Shown: one piece after another, positions 24,933-33,135 of the stretch
Numbering within the stretch: the stretch's first letter is position 1
Layout of the letters: every line of letters starts with the position of its first letter
Assembly: GCA_963719485.1 (NCBI GenBank)
Contig: OY970387.1
Span: 3,782,001 to 3,846,000 of the forward strand
Origin: Bog-473 sp963719485
Lineage (GTDB): Bacteria > Actinomycetota > Acidimicrobiia > Acidimicrobiales > RAAP-2
Reading direction: 5' to 3'
Length of the DNA: 64,000 nucleotides
Made by a program: the position numbers and the translations under genes
The notes under the pieces: model-generated
Told to the model about the DNA's origin: nothing
Database searches by the model: none
Seen by the model: only the letters and a program-made list of their open reading frames with translations

Positions 24933-26165
24933 TCAGGACCCGGCGCCGGTCGGCGCCATGGCGCGGCGTCCGAGCCGCAGCGGGCGCTCGAGGTCGGAGC
25001 GCACCACCCGGACCGCGGCCCCGACGAGGAGGGCGACGAAGACGAGCGCGTAGGCATCGCCCAGCGGGATGAGCCAACCGCGACCGGCGAACCGGATAGC
25101 GGGCCCGTGCGGGACCCACCAGTAGGGAGCCGCCCAGAGCACCACGGCGACGCCCAGCGCGTACCACTCCCCGTGGCGGGGGCGGTCCTCGGCCAGCGCC
25201 AGCCACGCCACCAGCAGGACCATCCAGATGAAGTGGTGCGACCACGAGACCGGGCTGGCCAGTGACTCGGTCGCCTCCACCACCAGGAGCCCCAGGACGG
25301 GCGATGACCGGCGGTAGGCCCCGGCCGCGATCAGGAGCCCCAGGATCCCGACCGTCACGACGATGACGAAGGTGGTCGGCGTCGCCACCGTCCGGCCCAG
25401 CATGCGCTCGGTCGCACCGAGGACGCCTTGGTTGCCGATCCACGAGAGCATCCCGGCGCGCTGCGGGTCGCGGATGTAGTGGGTCCAGTACGACCACGAG
25501 GTGGACGTGTTGACTGCGGCCGCCAGCGCGGCCGCCCCGGCGAACGCGGCGATGGCCCGCAGGCCGGCGCGGCCCTGCCGGGTGAGGAAGAGGTACGGGA
25601 TCAGGATGATCGGCGTCACCTTGATGGCCGCGGCCAGACCGACCAGGATGCCGCGCGGCAACGGCAGGTCCATCGTCAGGTCCGCCACGATGATGAGCGC
25701 CAGAATGATGTTGACCTGACCGAGCAGGAACGTCTGGCGCACCGGGTCGAAGAGCACCACCGGCAACACGAGGGCGAGACCCCACCACAGGACCGTCCGC
25801 TTCTCGAGCGTCGCGCTCACGGCGCGCAGACTCACGACGATCAGGGCGAACAGTGCGCCGAGGTTCACCCACGAGAAGATCACCTCGCAGGCCCGGAGAG
25901 GGAAGTGGGCGAACGGGGCGAACAGCAGAGCCGAGAACGGCGGGTAGGTGAAGCCGAGATGGTCGGTCGGGTAGGTGACCGTGAAGAGGTTGTTCGACGA
26001 CGCGTGCGCGCCGCCCAGCAGGTACGTGCTCAGGTCGAGCTGCTGGTGCACCAGGGCCAACGTGGTCGCCCCGACGAACGCCACGGCGGCGGACAGGGCC
26101 GGCCAGCCCCAGCCGCGGCTCGACGCGATTTTGCCCAGACGCAACGCCAACGAATCTCCTGGCAT
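24933..26165 (-). CDS. GT87 polyprenol-phosphate-mannose-dependent mannosyltransferase
   Basis: 410 residues, about ten membrane helices, GT-C fold. The segment LLFAPFAHFPLRACEVIFSW, LLGQVNIILALI, GLAAAIKVTPIILIPYL and the late VSWSHHFIWMVLLVAW match the DUF2029/GT87 family (PimE-like). These enzymes use polyprenyl-phosphate mannose, for which a synthase is encoded at 20760-21587. The acceptor is unknown. The ATG at 26165 has TACCCT 8 nt upstream. Confidence 0.87.
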   Translation of the reverse strand: MPGDSLALRLGKIASSRGWGWPALSAAVAFVGATTLALVHQQLDLSTYLLGGAHASSNNLFTVTYPTDHLGFTYPPFSALLFAPFAHFPLRACEVIFSWVNLGALFALIVVSLRAVSATLEKRTVLWWGLALVLPVVLFDPVRQTFLLGQVNIILALIIVADLTMDLPLPRGILVGLAAAIKVTPIILIPYLFLTRQGRAGLRAIAAFAGAAALAAAVNTSTSWSYWTHYIRDPQRAGMLSWIGNQGVLGATERMLGRTVATPTTFVIVVTVGILGLLIAAGAYRRSSPVLGLLVVEATESLASPVSWSHHFIWMVLLVAWLALAEDRPRHGEWYALGVAVVLWAAPYWWVPHGPAIRFAGRGWLIPLGDAYALVFVALLVGAAVRVVRSDLERPLRLGRRAMAPTGAGS

Positions 26166-26173
26166 GGCGCGGG

Positions 26174-26179
26174 AGGGTA
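26174..26179 (-). promoter_or_regulatory. Putative -10 box of the GT87 gene
   Basis: TACCCT on the minus strand, 8 nt before ATG 26165. Confidence 0.35.
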
Positions 26180-26244
26180 CCGGCGACCGGTGGCGGTGGT
26201 CCAGCAATGCGCCCCGACCGTGACCCGAGCGAACCCGGGTCTCC

Positions 26245-28515
26245 CTAAGTGGAAGCCTTGGCCTCGTCACCCTCTCCGACGCGGAGGTCCGAGTCGAGAC
26301 GCCGGCGGGCCCGCTCCCGTGCCAGCTCCTTCAACCGCTCCTGCGAGCTCAGCCCGTGACGGTTGGGCACGCGGCGCCAGCGACGGTCCGAGCCCAGCTC
26401 CCACGCGTTCGTCTCGTCGGCGAACACGAGGTCGAGCACCTCGAAGAGCCGGGACTGCAATTCGGGGTCGTGCACGGGCACCACGACCTCGATCCGGCGG
26501 TCGAGGTTGCGTCCCATCAGGTCGGCCGAACCGATGAAGATCTTCAGGGGCAGGCCGGGTCCGGCCGCCGGGTCGGCGGGGGCGCCACCGAAGCGGTAGA
26601 TCCGCGAATGCTCGAGGAAGCTGCCGACGATCGAACGCACGCGGATGCGCTCCGACAGCTCGGGGATGCCCGGCCGCAGCCGGCACAGGCCACGGATGGC
26701 GAGATCGATCTGGACGCCGGCGCCCGAGGCCCGGTAGAGCGCGTCGATCATGCTGGCGTCGGTCAGGCCGTTGAGCTTGAGCACGATGCGCCCGGCCGGT
26801 CCGGCGTCCGCCTGCTCTTCGATCATGGCGTGGATCCGCTTCCGAACCGTCACCGGTGACACGAGGATCTGGCGGTAGTCGGAGTGCCGAGAGAACCCCG
26901 TGAGGTAGTTGAACAGCTCGCCCACGTCCGCACCGATCTCGGGGTCCGACGTCAGCAGCCCGAGGTCCTCGTAGATGCGCGCCGTCTTGGAGTTGTAGTT
27001 CCCCGTGCCCACGTGGCAGTAGGGCCGCACCCCGTCCTCCTCGCGGCGCAGCACGAGGGCTGTCTTCGAGTGTGTCTTGAGACCGACGATGCCGTAGACG
27101 ACGTGGACGCCCACTTCTTCGAGCGCGCGGGCCCAGCCGATGTTGGCCTCCTCGTCGAAGCGCGCCTTGAGCTCGACGATGGCGGCCACCTGCTTGCCGT
27201 TCTCCGCGGCCTGGATCAGCGACTGCACGATCGGGCTGTCGCCCCCGGTGCGGTACAGGGTCTGCTTGATCCCCAGCACCGCCGGGTCCTCGGCCGCCTG
27301 CGCGACGAAGGCCTCGACCGAGGTGGCGAAGGAGTCATAGGGGTGGTGCACCAGCACGTCGCGCTCGCGTAGCAGGGCGAAGAACTCAGCCGGATCGTGC
27401 GCCACCGCGGCGAGCCGCGGCGGGGTCATCGGTGTCCACATCTCGCCGTGGAGGTCGGGACGGTCCAGGGCGTAGACGCCCCACAGGCCGCTGAGGTCGA
27501 GCGGGGCCGCGACGCGGAAGACGCCGTCGGCGCCCACCTCGAGCTCGGTCGCCAAAAGGTCGGCGAGATCCTGTCCCATGTCGGCCTCGACCTCGAGCCG
27601 GAGGGCCTTGCCGAAGCGGCGGCGGCGCAGCTCCATCTCGATGGCCACCAGCAGGTCGTCCGCCTCGTCCTCCTCGAGGGCGAGGTCGGCGTTGCGGGTG
27701 ACCCGGAAGGCGTGGTGGTGACCGATGGTCATGCCCGGGAAGAGCGAGTCCAGGTGGGCGGAGATGACCTGCTCCAGCGGCACGAAGCGCTCGCCGTCGG
27801 GCATGACAACGAAGCGCGGCAGTGCCGGCGGCACCTTCACCCGGGCGATGCGCCCCTCCCCCGAGACGGGGTCCTCCACCTCGACGACCAGGTTGAGCGA
27901 GAGGTTCGAGATGTACGGGAAGGGGTGCCCGGGGTCGACGGCCAGCGGGGTGAGGACGGGGTAGATCTGGCGTTGGAACACCTCGACCAGGTGCCGGCGG
28001 TCCTCGTCGTCGAGGGAGCCCCAGCTGGCGAAGCGGACGCCCGCCTCGGCCAGGCCGGGCACGATCATGTCCAAGAAGATGTGGTCCTGGCGCCGGACGA
28101 GCTCCTCGACCCGGGCCCGGATCATGGTGAGCTGCTCGCCGGGCCGCAGGCCGTCGACCGAGCGGGTGCGCACGCCGGCGGCCACCTGGTCCTCGAGCGC
28201 GGCGACCCGTATTTGGTAGAACTCATCGAGGAGCTCGGAGAAGATGGCGAGGAACTTCACCCGCTCGAGCAGCGGGACACCGTCGTCCTCGGCCAGGTCG
28301 AGCAGGCGGGCCCCGAAATCGAGGCGCGACTGCTCGCGATTGGTGAAGCGCTGGTACCCGAACGCCTCGATCTGCTGGTAGGTGGGCGGGGTGGGGTGCT
28401 CGACCTCCGCGCCGATCTTCTCGTCGGGCGACGTCTCTTGGGGCGGGGACGATTCGCCCGTGACCTGGGATTCGGGCTGCGCCGGAGGTCGGCGCTGGGG
28501 CTGGGTCTGGGTCAT
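26245..28515 (-). CDS. ppk: Polyphosphate kinase 1
   Basis: 756 residues. Makes polyphosphate from ATP. About 50 disordered N-terminal residues precede the PPK N domain (FTNREQSRLDFGARLLDLA). The phospho-histidine lies in YCHVGTGNYNSKTARIYED, with the phosphate-binding arginine and lysine regions GIKQTLYRTGGDSPIV and VELKARFDEEANI. The C-terminal domain shows IRGLCRLRPG and SADLMGRNLDRRIEV. Full length and apparently intact. Transcribed alone; divergent from the SEDS gene at 28591 across 75 bp. Confidence 0.96.
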   Translation of the reverse strand: MTQTQPQRRPPAQPESQVTGESSPPQETSPDEKIGAEVEHPTPPTYQQIEAFGYQRFTNREQSRLDFGARLLDLAEDDGVPLLERVKFLAIFSELLDEFYQIRVAALEDQVAAGVRTRSVDGLRPGEQLTMIRARVEELVRRQDHIFLDMIVPGLAEAGVRFASWGSLDDEDRRHLVEVFQRQIYPVLTPLAVDPGHPFPYISNLSLNLVVEVEDPVSGEGRIARVKVPPALPRFVVMPDGERFVPLEQVISAHLDSLFPGMTIGHHHAFRVTRNADLALEEDEADDLLVAIEMELRRRRFGKALRLEVEADMGQDLADLLATELEVGADGVFRVAAPLDLSGLWGVYALDRPDLHGEMWTPMTPPRLAAVAHDPAEFFALLRERDVLVHHPYDSFATSVEAFVAQAAEDPAVLGIKQTLYRTGGDSPIVQSLIQAAENGKQVAAIVELKARFDEEANIGWARALEEVGVHVVYGIVGLKTHSKTALVLRREEDGVRPYCHVGTGNYNSKTARIYEDLGLLTSDPEIGADVGELFNYLTGFSRHSDYRQILVSPVTVRKRIHAMIEEQADAGPAGRIVLKLNGLTDASMIDALYRASGAGVQIDLAIRGLCRLRPGIPELSERIRVRSIVGSFLEHSRIYRFGGAPADPAAGPGLPLKIFIGSADLMGRNLDRRIEVVVPVHDPELQSRLFEVLDLVFADETNAWELGSDRRWRRVPNRHGLSSQERLKELARERARRRLDSDLRVGEGDEAKAST

Positions 28516-28578
28516 GGGAGGTGGTACGGCGCCGTGCGCCCGAAGCGGGATGTCACCCTGGATCCTACCCCCCACCAC

Positions 28579-28584
28579 TACGAT
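28579..28584 (+). promoter_or_regulatory. -10 box of the first SEDS gene
   Basis: TACGAT, exactly 6 nt before GTG 28591; supports that start over the in-frame ATG 28612. Confidence 0.5.
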
Positions 28585-28590
28585 TCGCCC

Positions 28591-29970
28591 GTGCCGTCCG
28601 CCGTCCGCCGCATGCCTTTTCCACGTTACGTCTTCGGCCCCAAGCCCAAGCGGCGGACCGAACTGGGCCTGCTCGTCTTCGGCTCGCTGCTCGTCGTCGC
28701 GCTGTACGTGATCGCTGTGCTCGGTCAGACATCCAAGATCCCGGACAACATCGGGGTCTTCCTCGGCGTGGTCCTCGGGCTGGCGCTCCTTGCACACCTG
28801 GCGAACCGCTGGTTGGCGCCCAACGCCAACGCGGTGATCCTCCCGCTGGCCGCGCTGCTGAACGGGATCGGCTACGTGGTCATCGCCCGCTGGGACCCGG
28901 GCCAGGCCAAGGGCCAGGCGGCGTGGGCGACACTGGGCGTGCTGCTCTACGTCCTCACCCTGCTCGTGGTCCGCTATTCACGCGACCTGGAGCGCTACCG
29001 CTACCTGCTGCTGCTCGCGGCCGGCATCTTCCTCGTCGCTCCCCTCTTCTTCTCCCCCATCGGGGGCGCGCGCCTGTGGGTGCACTTCGGCAGCCTGTCG
29101 TTCCAGCCGATCGAGTTCTCGAAGATTCTCCTGTGCATCTACTTCGCCTCCTACTTCGCCGAGAACAAGGAGATGCTCACGATCCCGACCGCCCAGGTCG
29201 GCAACCGCCTCTTCCTCGATCCGCGACCCCTGATCCCGATCCTGGTCGCGTGGGGCGCCGCCATGGCCATCATCGGGCTGGAGGACGACATCGGCTTCGC
29301 CGCCCTGCTCTTCGTCCTCTTCATCGGCCTGCTCTGGGTGGCCACGGGGCGGGTGGGCTACCTGGTGCTCGGGCTGGTGCTCTTCGGCGTGGGCGCCTAT
29401 ATCGCGGCACGATATTTCGGCCAGGTGCACCTGCGCGTGGAGCAATGGCAGAACCCCTGGCCGACAACGGCCAAACCGGGTCTTTCCCAGATCGCAGGGG
29501 CGCAATACAGCCTCGGTACGGGCGGGGTCGGCGGGACGGGCCTTGGCTTCGACCACTACGCAGGCTTCATCCCCGAGCTGACGAGCGACATGATCTTCGC
29601 CGCCATCGGGACCGAGATGGGACTCATCGGCTGTGCCGCCGTGGTCGTGGCATTCGTCCTCCTGGTGGGCGCCGGCTTCCGGGTGGCCCAGACGGCGCGC
29701 TCGGACTTCTCGCGCCTCATGGCGACCGGGCTGGTCCTCATTCTGGGCTTCCAGGCCTTCTTCATCATGGCGGGGGTGGTGCGCATCTTGCCCTTCACTG
29801 GCATCACGCTCCCCTTCGTCGCCTACGGGGGGTCATCCCTGCTCGCCAATTACGTCCTCATCGCGCTGCTGCTGCGCATCTCCGACGAGGGAGCGACGGC
29901 CCAGGCCGCCATGCAGGCCGCCGGCGCCGCGGCGGGACCGGGCGAGAGCCCGATGGTCCCGGCGCGCTGA
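28591..29970 (+). CDS. SEDS-family peptidoglycan polymerase (FtsW/RodA-like)
   Basis: 459 residues, about 12 membrane helices. SEDS proteins polymerise glycan strands from lipid II with a partner class B PBP. Signatures: GGARLWVHFGSLSFQPIEFSK, LVLGLVLF, PELTSDMIFAAIGTEMGLIG and the C-terminal PFTGITLPFVAYGGSSLLANY. The longer N-terminus resembles actinobacterial RodA rather than FtsW, but no pbpA, FHA or pknB genes flank it, so the symbol is left open. GTG start on promoter evidence. The catalytic-type aspartate region (GLEDDIGFA) is present. Confidence 0.88.
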   Translation: MPSAVRRMPFPRYVFGPKPKRRTELGLLVFGSLLVVALYVIAVLGQTSKIPDNIGVFLGVVLGLALLAHLANRWLAPNANAVILPLAALLNGIGYVVIARWDPGQAKGQAAWATLGVLLYVLTLLVVRYSRDLERYRYLLLLAAGIFLVAPLFFSPIGGARLWVHFGSLSFQPIEFSKILLCIYFASYFAENKEMLTIPTAQVGNRLFLDPRPLIPILVAWGAAMAIIGLEDDIGFAALLFVLFIGLLWVATGRVGYLVLGLVLFGVGAYIAARYFGQVHLRVEQWQNPWPTTAKPGLSQIAGAQYSLGTGGVGGTGLGFDHYAGFIPELTSDMIFAAIGTEMGLIGCAAVVVAFVLLVGAGFRVAQTARSDFSRLMATGLVLILGFQAFFIMAGVVRILPFTGITLPFVAYGGSSLLANYVLIALLLRISDEGATAQAAMQAAGAAAGPGESPMVPAR

Positions 29971-29971
29971 C

Positions 29972-30313
29972 TCAGGCCCCGTCCGAACCGCCCGCCACCT
30001 CGTAGGACCACAGCTCCGACGACACCGAAACCGGTCCGCCGTGCGGGGAAGGCCGGTCGGCGCCGGCGTGACCGTGGGCGAACGCGGGTGAGGAGACCCA
30101 CTGCTGAAAGGACTCCTCGTCGCGCCACCGGGTGACGACGAGCCACTGCAGCCGGTCGTCGCTGGGGCGCAGGAGCTCGAAGCCCTCGAAGCCCTCCTGG
30201 TTGTCGACCGCACCGGCCCGTGCCGCGAAGCGGCGGGCAAGCTCGTCGCCGGAGTCCGGGGGAACGGTGATGGCGTTGATCTTGATCACGGTCGGTCCTT
30301 CACCAGCAGTCAT
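29972..30313 (-). CDS. MhuD/IsdG-like heme-degrading monooxygenase
   Basis: 113 residues, ABM fold. The sequence closely follows mycobacterial MhuD: VIKINAITVPPDSGDELARR with N13 in the place of the catalytic asparagine, GFEGFELLRP, the tryptophan W72 in FQQWVSSPAF, and histidines H80/H82 in the heme-ligand region. The exact ligand spacing is one residue off MhuD by eye. It would open heme and release iron. GAGGTG just before the ATG gives a Shine-Dalgarno start. Ends 1 bp from the convergent SEDS gene. Confidence 0.8.
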   Translation of the reverse strand: MTAGEGPTVIKINAITVPPDSGDELARRFAARAGAVDNQEGFEGFELLRPSDDRLQWLVVTRWRDEESFQQWVSSPAFAHGHAGADRPSPHGGPVSVSSELWSYEVAGGSDGA

Positions 30314-30613
30314 GGCACCTCACCAGGAATCTCGTCCGGGAGCGATCTTGTCACGACCGGGCCGGAGAGGGTGGTGCGGGCGTCCAGTGTCCCGATCCGC
30401 CCTGAGGCCCATAGGTGGCCCATATGACCTGCTCCCCGCCCAGTGGGACAGAAATCATCCCTGTGGGGTGATGAGGTCTTCATGCATCAGTGCCACTCTG
30501 TACGGGAGTTGCCGACAGCCCTTTGGGGGGGCGGCGGATTTGAGTGGGATGGAACCATGGAAGAGCGCGGTGAGGGCTGGCTCATTCTTGCTGGGAAATT
30601 GGTTTGAGACCTA
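30314..30613. other. Non-coding stretch before the lower-GC patch
   Basis: No gene is supported here. The second half is noticeably less GC-rich than the rest. A small hairpin (ATCATCCC with GGGGTGAT around TGT, near 30456-30474) is visible. No consensus promoter was found for the following gene. Confidence 0.4.
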
Positions 30614-31294
30614 GTGCCTGAGTCCGCGGGGCCAATGCCGTCACCACGTGCGCTGACTTCTGATGCGACCGTTTCCGAAGTGTCGGCACGGGAGGTCGCG
30701 CCAGGACCGCAAGGACAGGCGTCTCCGTCGCATGCGGGTTCGCGGATCGTCGACCTGATCACAGGGACAGCCAAGGTGGGGGTCGGGGCGGCGACCCTCG
30801 TGGCTGTTGAGATCACGAGCAGATCCATAAGGATCGCCCGAGTCGTCGTGCCCGCGTCGATTGCCGAGGGTCCTCTCGACGCAGTTGAGCGACAGCTCGG
30901 ACGGCGTCAGGGCGAGGCCCAGAGGACCGAAAAGGAGAATCGAGACAACGTGGCCGAAGCTGCGGAGTCCGTGCTCAATCGGGTCGTCGTCGGCGTGGTT
31001 GACATGCTGGACATGGAGCAGTTGATCGATCATGTGCCGATCAACAAGGTCGTGGCCAGAGTCGATCTCCCAGGAGTCATCGACGAGATCGACCTTGCTG
31101 GGGTCATCCGTGAGTCCACGACCGGGCTGGGTGCAGAGACACTCGACGCGAGCCGCGCCGGGCTCATGGCCACGGATTTGTGGAGTGCCCGACTGATCGA
31201 CAGGATCCTCCGGCGCAAGGAACCGCGGGATTTGGCGGTGCGGTGGAATGGCAATGGTCGGTCGGAAAGTCCGAAACCCAAGGTCATCTCGTGA
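30614..31294 (+). CDS. Unknown actinobacterial protein with amphipathic repeats
   Basis: 226 residues. A disordered N-terminus is followed by VDLITGTAKVGVGAATLVAVE (membrane-associated or amphipathic), a polar helix, and short repeats of the kind VDMLDMEQLIDHV, ARVDLPGVIDEIDLAGVIRE. This resembles actinobacterial proteins with chains of VDL/IDL repeats encoded beside RDD membrane proteins, and the RDD gene does follow here with a 4-nt overlap. Here only two or three repeats remain. Function unknown. Start taken as GTG 30614; ATG 30635 is the alternative. Third positions carry more A/T than neighbours. Confidence 0.65.
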   Translation: MPESAGPMPSPRALTSDATVSEVSAREVAPGPQGQASPSHAGSRIVDLITGTAKVGVGAATLVAVEITSRSIRIARVVVPASIAEGPLDAVERQLGRRQGEAQRTEKENRDNVAEAAESVLNRVVVGVVDMLDMEQLIDHVPINKVVARVDLPGVIDEIDLAGVIRESTTGLGAETLDASRAGLMATDLWSARLIDRILRRKEPRDLAVRWNGNGRSESPKPKVIS

Positions 31295-31845
31295 GTCGGC
31301 ATCGCGAGATCCGCAGCGAGCGAGGGCAGGAGCTCCAGGGCCTTCGGGCCGGCTTCGTTTCTCGGGCAGTGGCGAGCGGGACTGATGTCCTTCTCGTTCT
31401 CTGCGTCTATGTCATCGGAGTGATCATGGTGAGCATCGCATGGGATCTCTTCTTTTCGAAGTCGATTTCGGTTGCGGCTCCCCCGCACTGGTTGAACGAA
31501 CTCTTGGTGTGGATCCTGCTCGTCGTGTACCTGACAGCCGGTTGGTGGTCCAGCGGACGCACACTTGGGAAGCAGATGATGGGATTGCGCGTCGTCCGTT
31601 CGGATGGGAGTCCTCTTCGGTTCTGGCGAGCGCTTTTTCGTGCGCTCCTCTGCGCCTTGTTCTTCCCGGTACTTCTGCTGGCCTTGGTGAACCGCCGAAA
31701 CCGCGGTCTCGAGGACGTAGCCCTTCAGACTGTGGTCATTTACGACTGGCTCCCAACAAGCTACGAACCGCTTGCTGAGCCGTCCATGGACGCCCAACTC
31801 GTGATTGAAACGCGCCTTTCATCAGTCCCGATTGTGCGCTCCTGA
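31291..31845 (+). CDS. RDD-family membrane protein
   Basis: 184 residues. RDD family: GFVSRAVASGTDVLLVLCVY at the first helix (the canonical R-x-x-A-x-x-x-D), then a second helix near 70-86, TLGKQMMGLRVVRSDGSPL (typical GK-x-x-x-G-L-R-V) and a third helix LFRALLCALFFPVLLLALV. Function of such proteins is poorly known; some have been linked to sodium transport. GTG start coupled to the upstream gene. Codon use is less GC-rich than in flanking genes. Confidence 0.82.
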   Translation: MSRHREIRSERGQELQGLRAGFVSRAVASGTDVLLVLCVYVIGVIMVSIAWDLFFSKSISVAAPPHWLNELLVWILLVVYLTAGWWSSGRTLGKQMMGLRVVRSDGSPLRFWRALFRALLCALFFPVLLLALVNRRNRGLEDVALQTVVIYDWLPTSYEPLAEPSMDAQLVIETRLSSVPIVRS

Positions 31846-31969
31846 GGAGGTTCACATCGCACTTCGTCCTCTTGCCAGCCGGTTTGGCCGACGGCCGGAT
31901 GAGCAACGGGCGAAAGTCCCGGAAGGTTGGGGCTCGGGAATGGTGACGGGGCGCTGCCCGGCTCGCCCA

Positions 31970-31998
31970 TTGTCGCTGCGGCCGGGGGGCGCGACAAT
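31970..31998 (+). promoter_or_regulatory. Promoter of the GYD gene
   Basis: TTGTCG (31970-31975) and GACAAT (31993-31998) with exactly 17 nt between, the only clear two-box promoter in the window. Transcription would begin about 20 nt before the ATG at 32026. Confidence 0.5.
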
Positions 31999-32025
31999 TG
32001 GGTCAGAGACCAAGGAGGAAACTCG

Positions 32026-32346
32026 ATGCCGAAGTACCTTGTCCAAGCGTCTTATATCGGCGATGGGGTCCGGGGGCTCCGCCAGGAGGGCGGCTCGGCC
32101 CGTCGAGCCGCCGTCGAGAAGGAATGTGCGAGCGTGGGTGGAAAGCTCGAAGCGTTCTACTACTCGTTCGGCGAAACGGATGTCGTGACCATCATGGACC
32201 TGCCGGACAATGTGACCGCCGCCGGTGTCGCGCTGCTGGTCGCTGCCAGCGGCACGATAGACATCAAGACGACCGTCTTGCTGACTCCGGAAGAAATCGA
32301 CGCGGCGGTGAAGGTGGGAGGCGACTACCGCCCACCCGGAGGTTGA
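32026..32346 (+). CDS. GYD-domain protein
   Basis: 106 residues. GYD-domain pattern: MPKYLVQASYIGDGVRGLRQ, RRAAVEKECASVGGKLEAFYYSFGETDVVTIMDLPDN. Small dimeric ferredoxin-like fold; function unknown in most bacteria. It is preceded by AAGGAGGA, a perfect Shine-Dalgarno 7 nt from the ATG, and by a proper -35/-10 promoter, both unusual for this genome. Codon use is less biased than that of the housekeeping genes. Confidence 0.82.
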   Translation: MPKYLVQASYIGDGVRGLRQEGGSARRAAVEKECASVGGKLEAFYYSFGETDVVTIMDLPDNVTAAGVALLVAASGTIDIKTTVLLTPEEIDAAVKVGGDYRPPGG

Positions 32347-32478
32347 ACGCCGGGATCTTCACGCTCTCCGCAGCGCCGGAAGCCGGAGCAATGCCCCAGT
32401 TCTCCGGACAGTGACGATCGAACATCCGAATCACGCCCGGTTGTTCCGGCGCTCTGTATCGCCAGCCTTTGATGACCG

Positions 32479-33135
32479 TTATGGCCCGGTGGACCCCCCC
32501 GCGGGCGGCGTGCCCTCGTCCTCCCGGATCGGGTCGACGTCACCGGCCTCCTCGAGGAGGCGCTCGTCGACCAGGATCGGTGCGGGCACCGGCATGCGCA
32601 GCGCCAACACGAGGCCGTCGGAGGGCCGGCAGTCGACGCGCTGCCGGCCGGCCGGCGTCATGAGGTCCAACTCGGCGAGAAGGGTGCCCTCGTCACGTCC
32701 GGTCAAGCGCACGGCGATCACGTCGATGTGTGCCCGCTGCAGCACCTGCATGAACAGCTCGTGTGTCATGGGGCGCCGCGAATCCATACGCCGGAGGGCC
32801 TGGGCCATGGCGGTCCCCTCGGGGAGCCCCACCGGGAAGACGATCACGCGGATCGGGGACTCCGACTCCACCAGGGTGACGGTCGGGTACTGCGAGGGCA
32901 GATCGAGGGAGACCTCGTCGACGTCCATCACCCGGAATGCCGGGAAGATCGGAGCGGGGTCGGGCTCAGGGGTGGTTGGCTGCATGGCGTCCCCGTCGGG
33001 CGCGGCGTCCCCGTCGGACCCAACGGCCCCTACGGGTTCGATCGGCTCGACGGACTCGGCGGCCTCGGTCGGCGGGACCGATGCAGCGGCCGTGGGCTCG
33101 GACTCCTCCTGCACCTCGGGCTGCACGTCGGTCAT
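32479..33135 (-). CDS. Bifunctional nuclease family protein (DUF151)
   Basis: 218 residues. A disordered, acidic, alanine/proline-rich N-terminus (about 60 residues) precedes the DUF151 domain: VLVESESP-like LVESESPIRVIVFPVGLPEG, RPMTHELFMQVLQRAHID, and RQRVDCRPSDGLVLALRMPVPAPILVDE. In actinobacteria this domain usually stands alone or with a UVR domain; the long N-tail is uncommon. Overlaps the rodA stop by 4 nt, so it is cotranslated with it. Confidence 0.85.
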   Translation of the reverse strand: MTDVQPEVQEESEPTAAASVPPTEAAESVEPIEPVGAVGSDGDAAPDGDAMQPTTPEPDPAPIFPAFRVMDVDEVSLDLPSQYPTVTLVESESPIRVIVFPVGLPEGTAMAQALRRMDSRRPMTHELFMQVLQRAHIDVIAVRLTGRDEGTLLAELDLMTPAGRQRVDCRPSDGLVLALRMPVPAPILVDERLLEEAGDVDPIREDEGTPPAGGSTGP

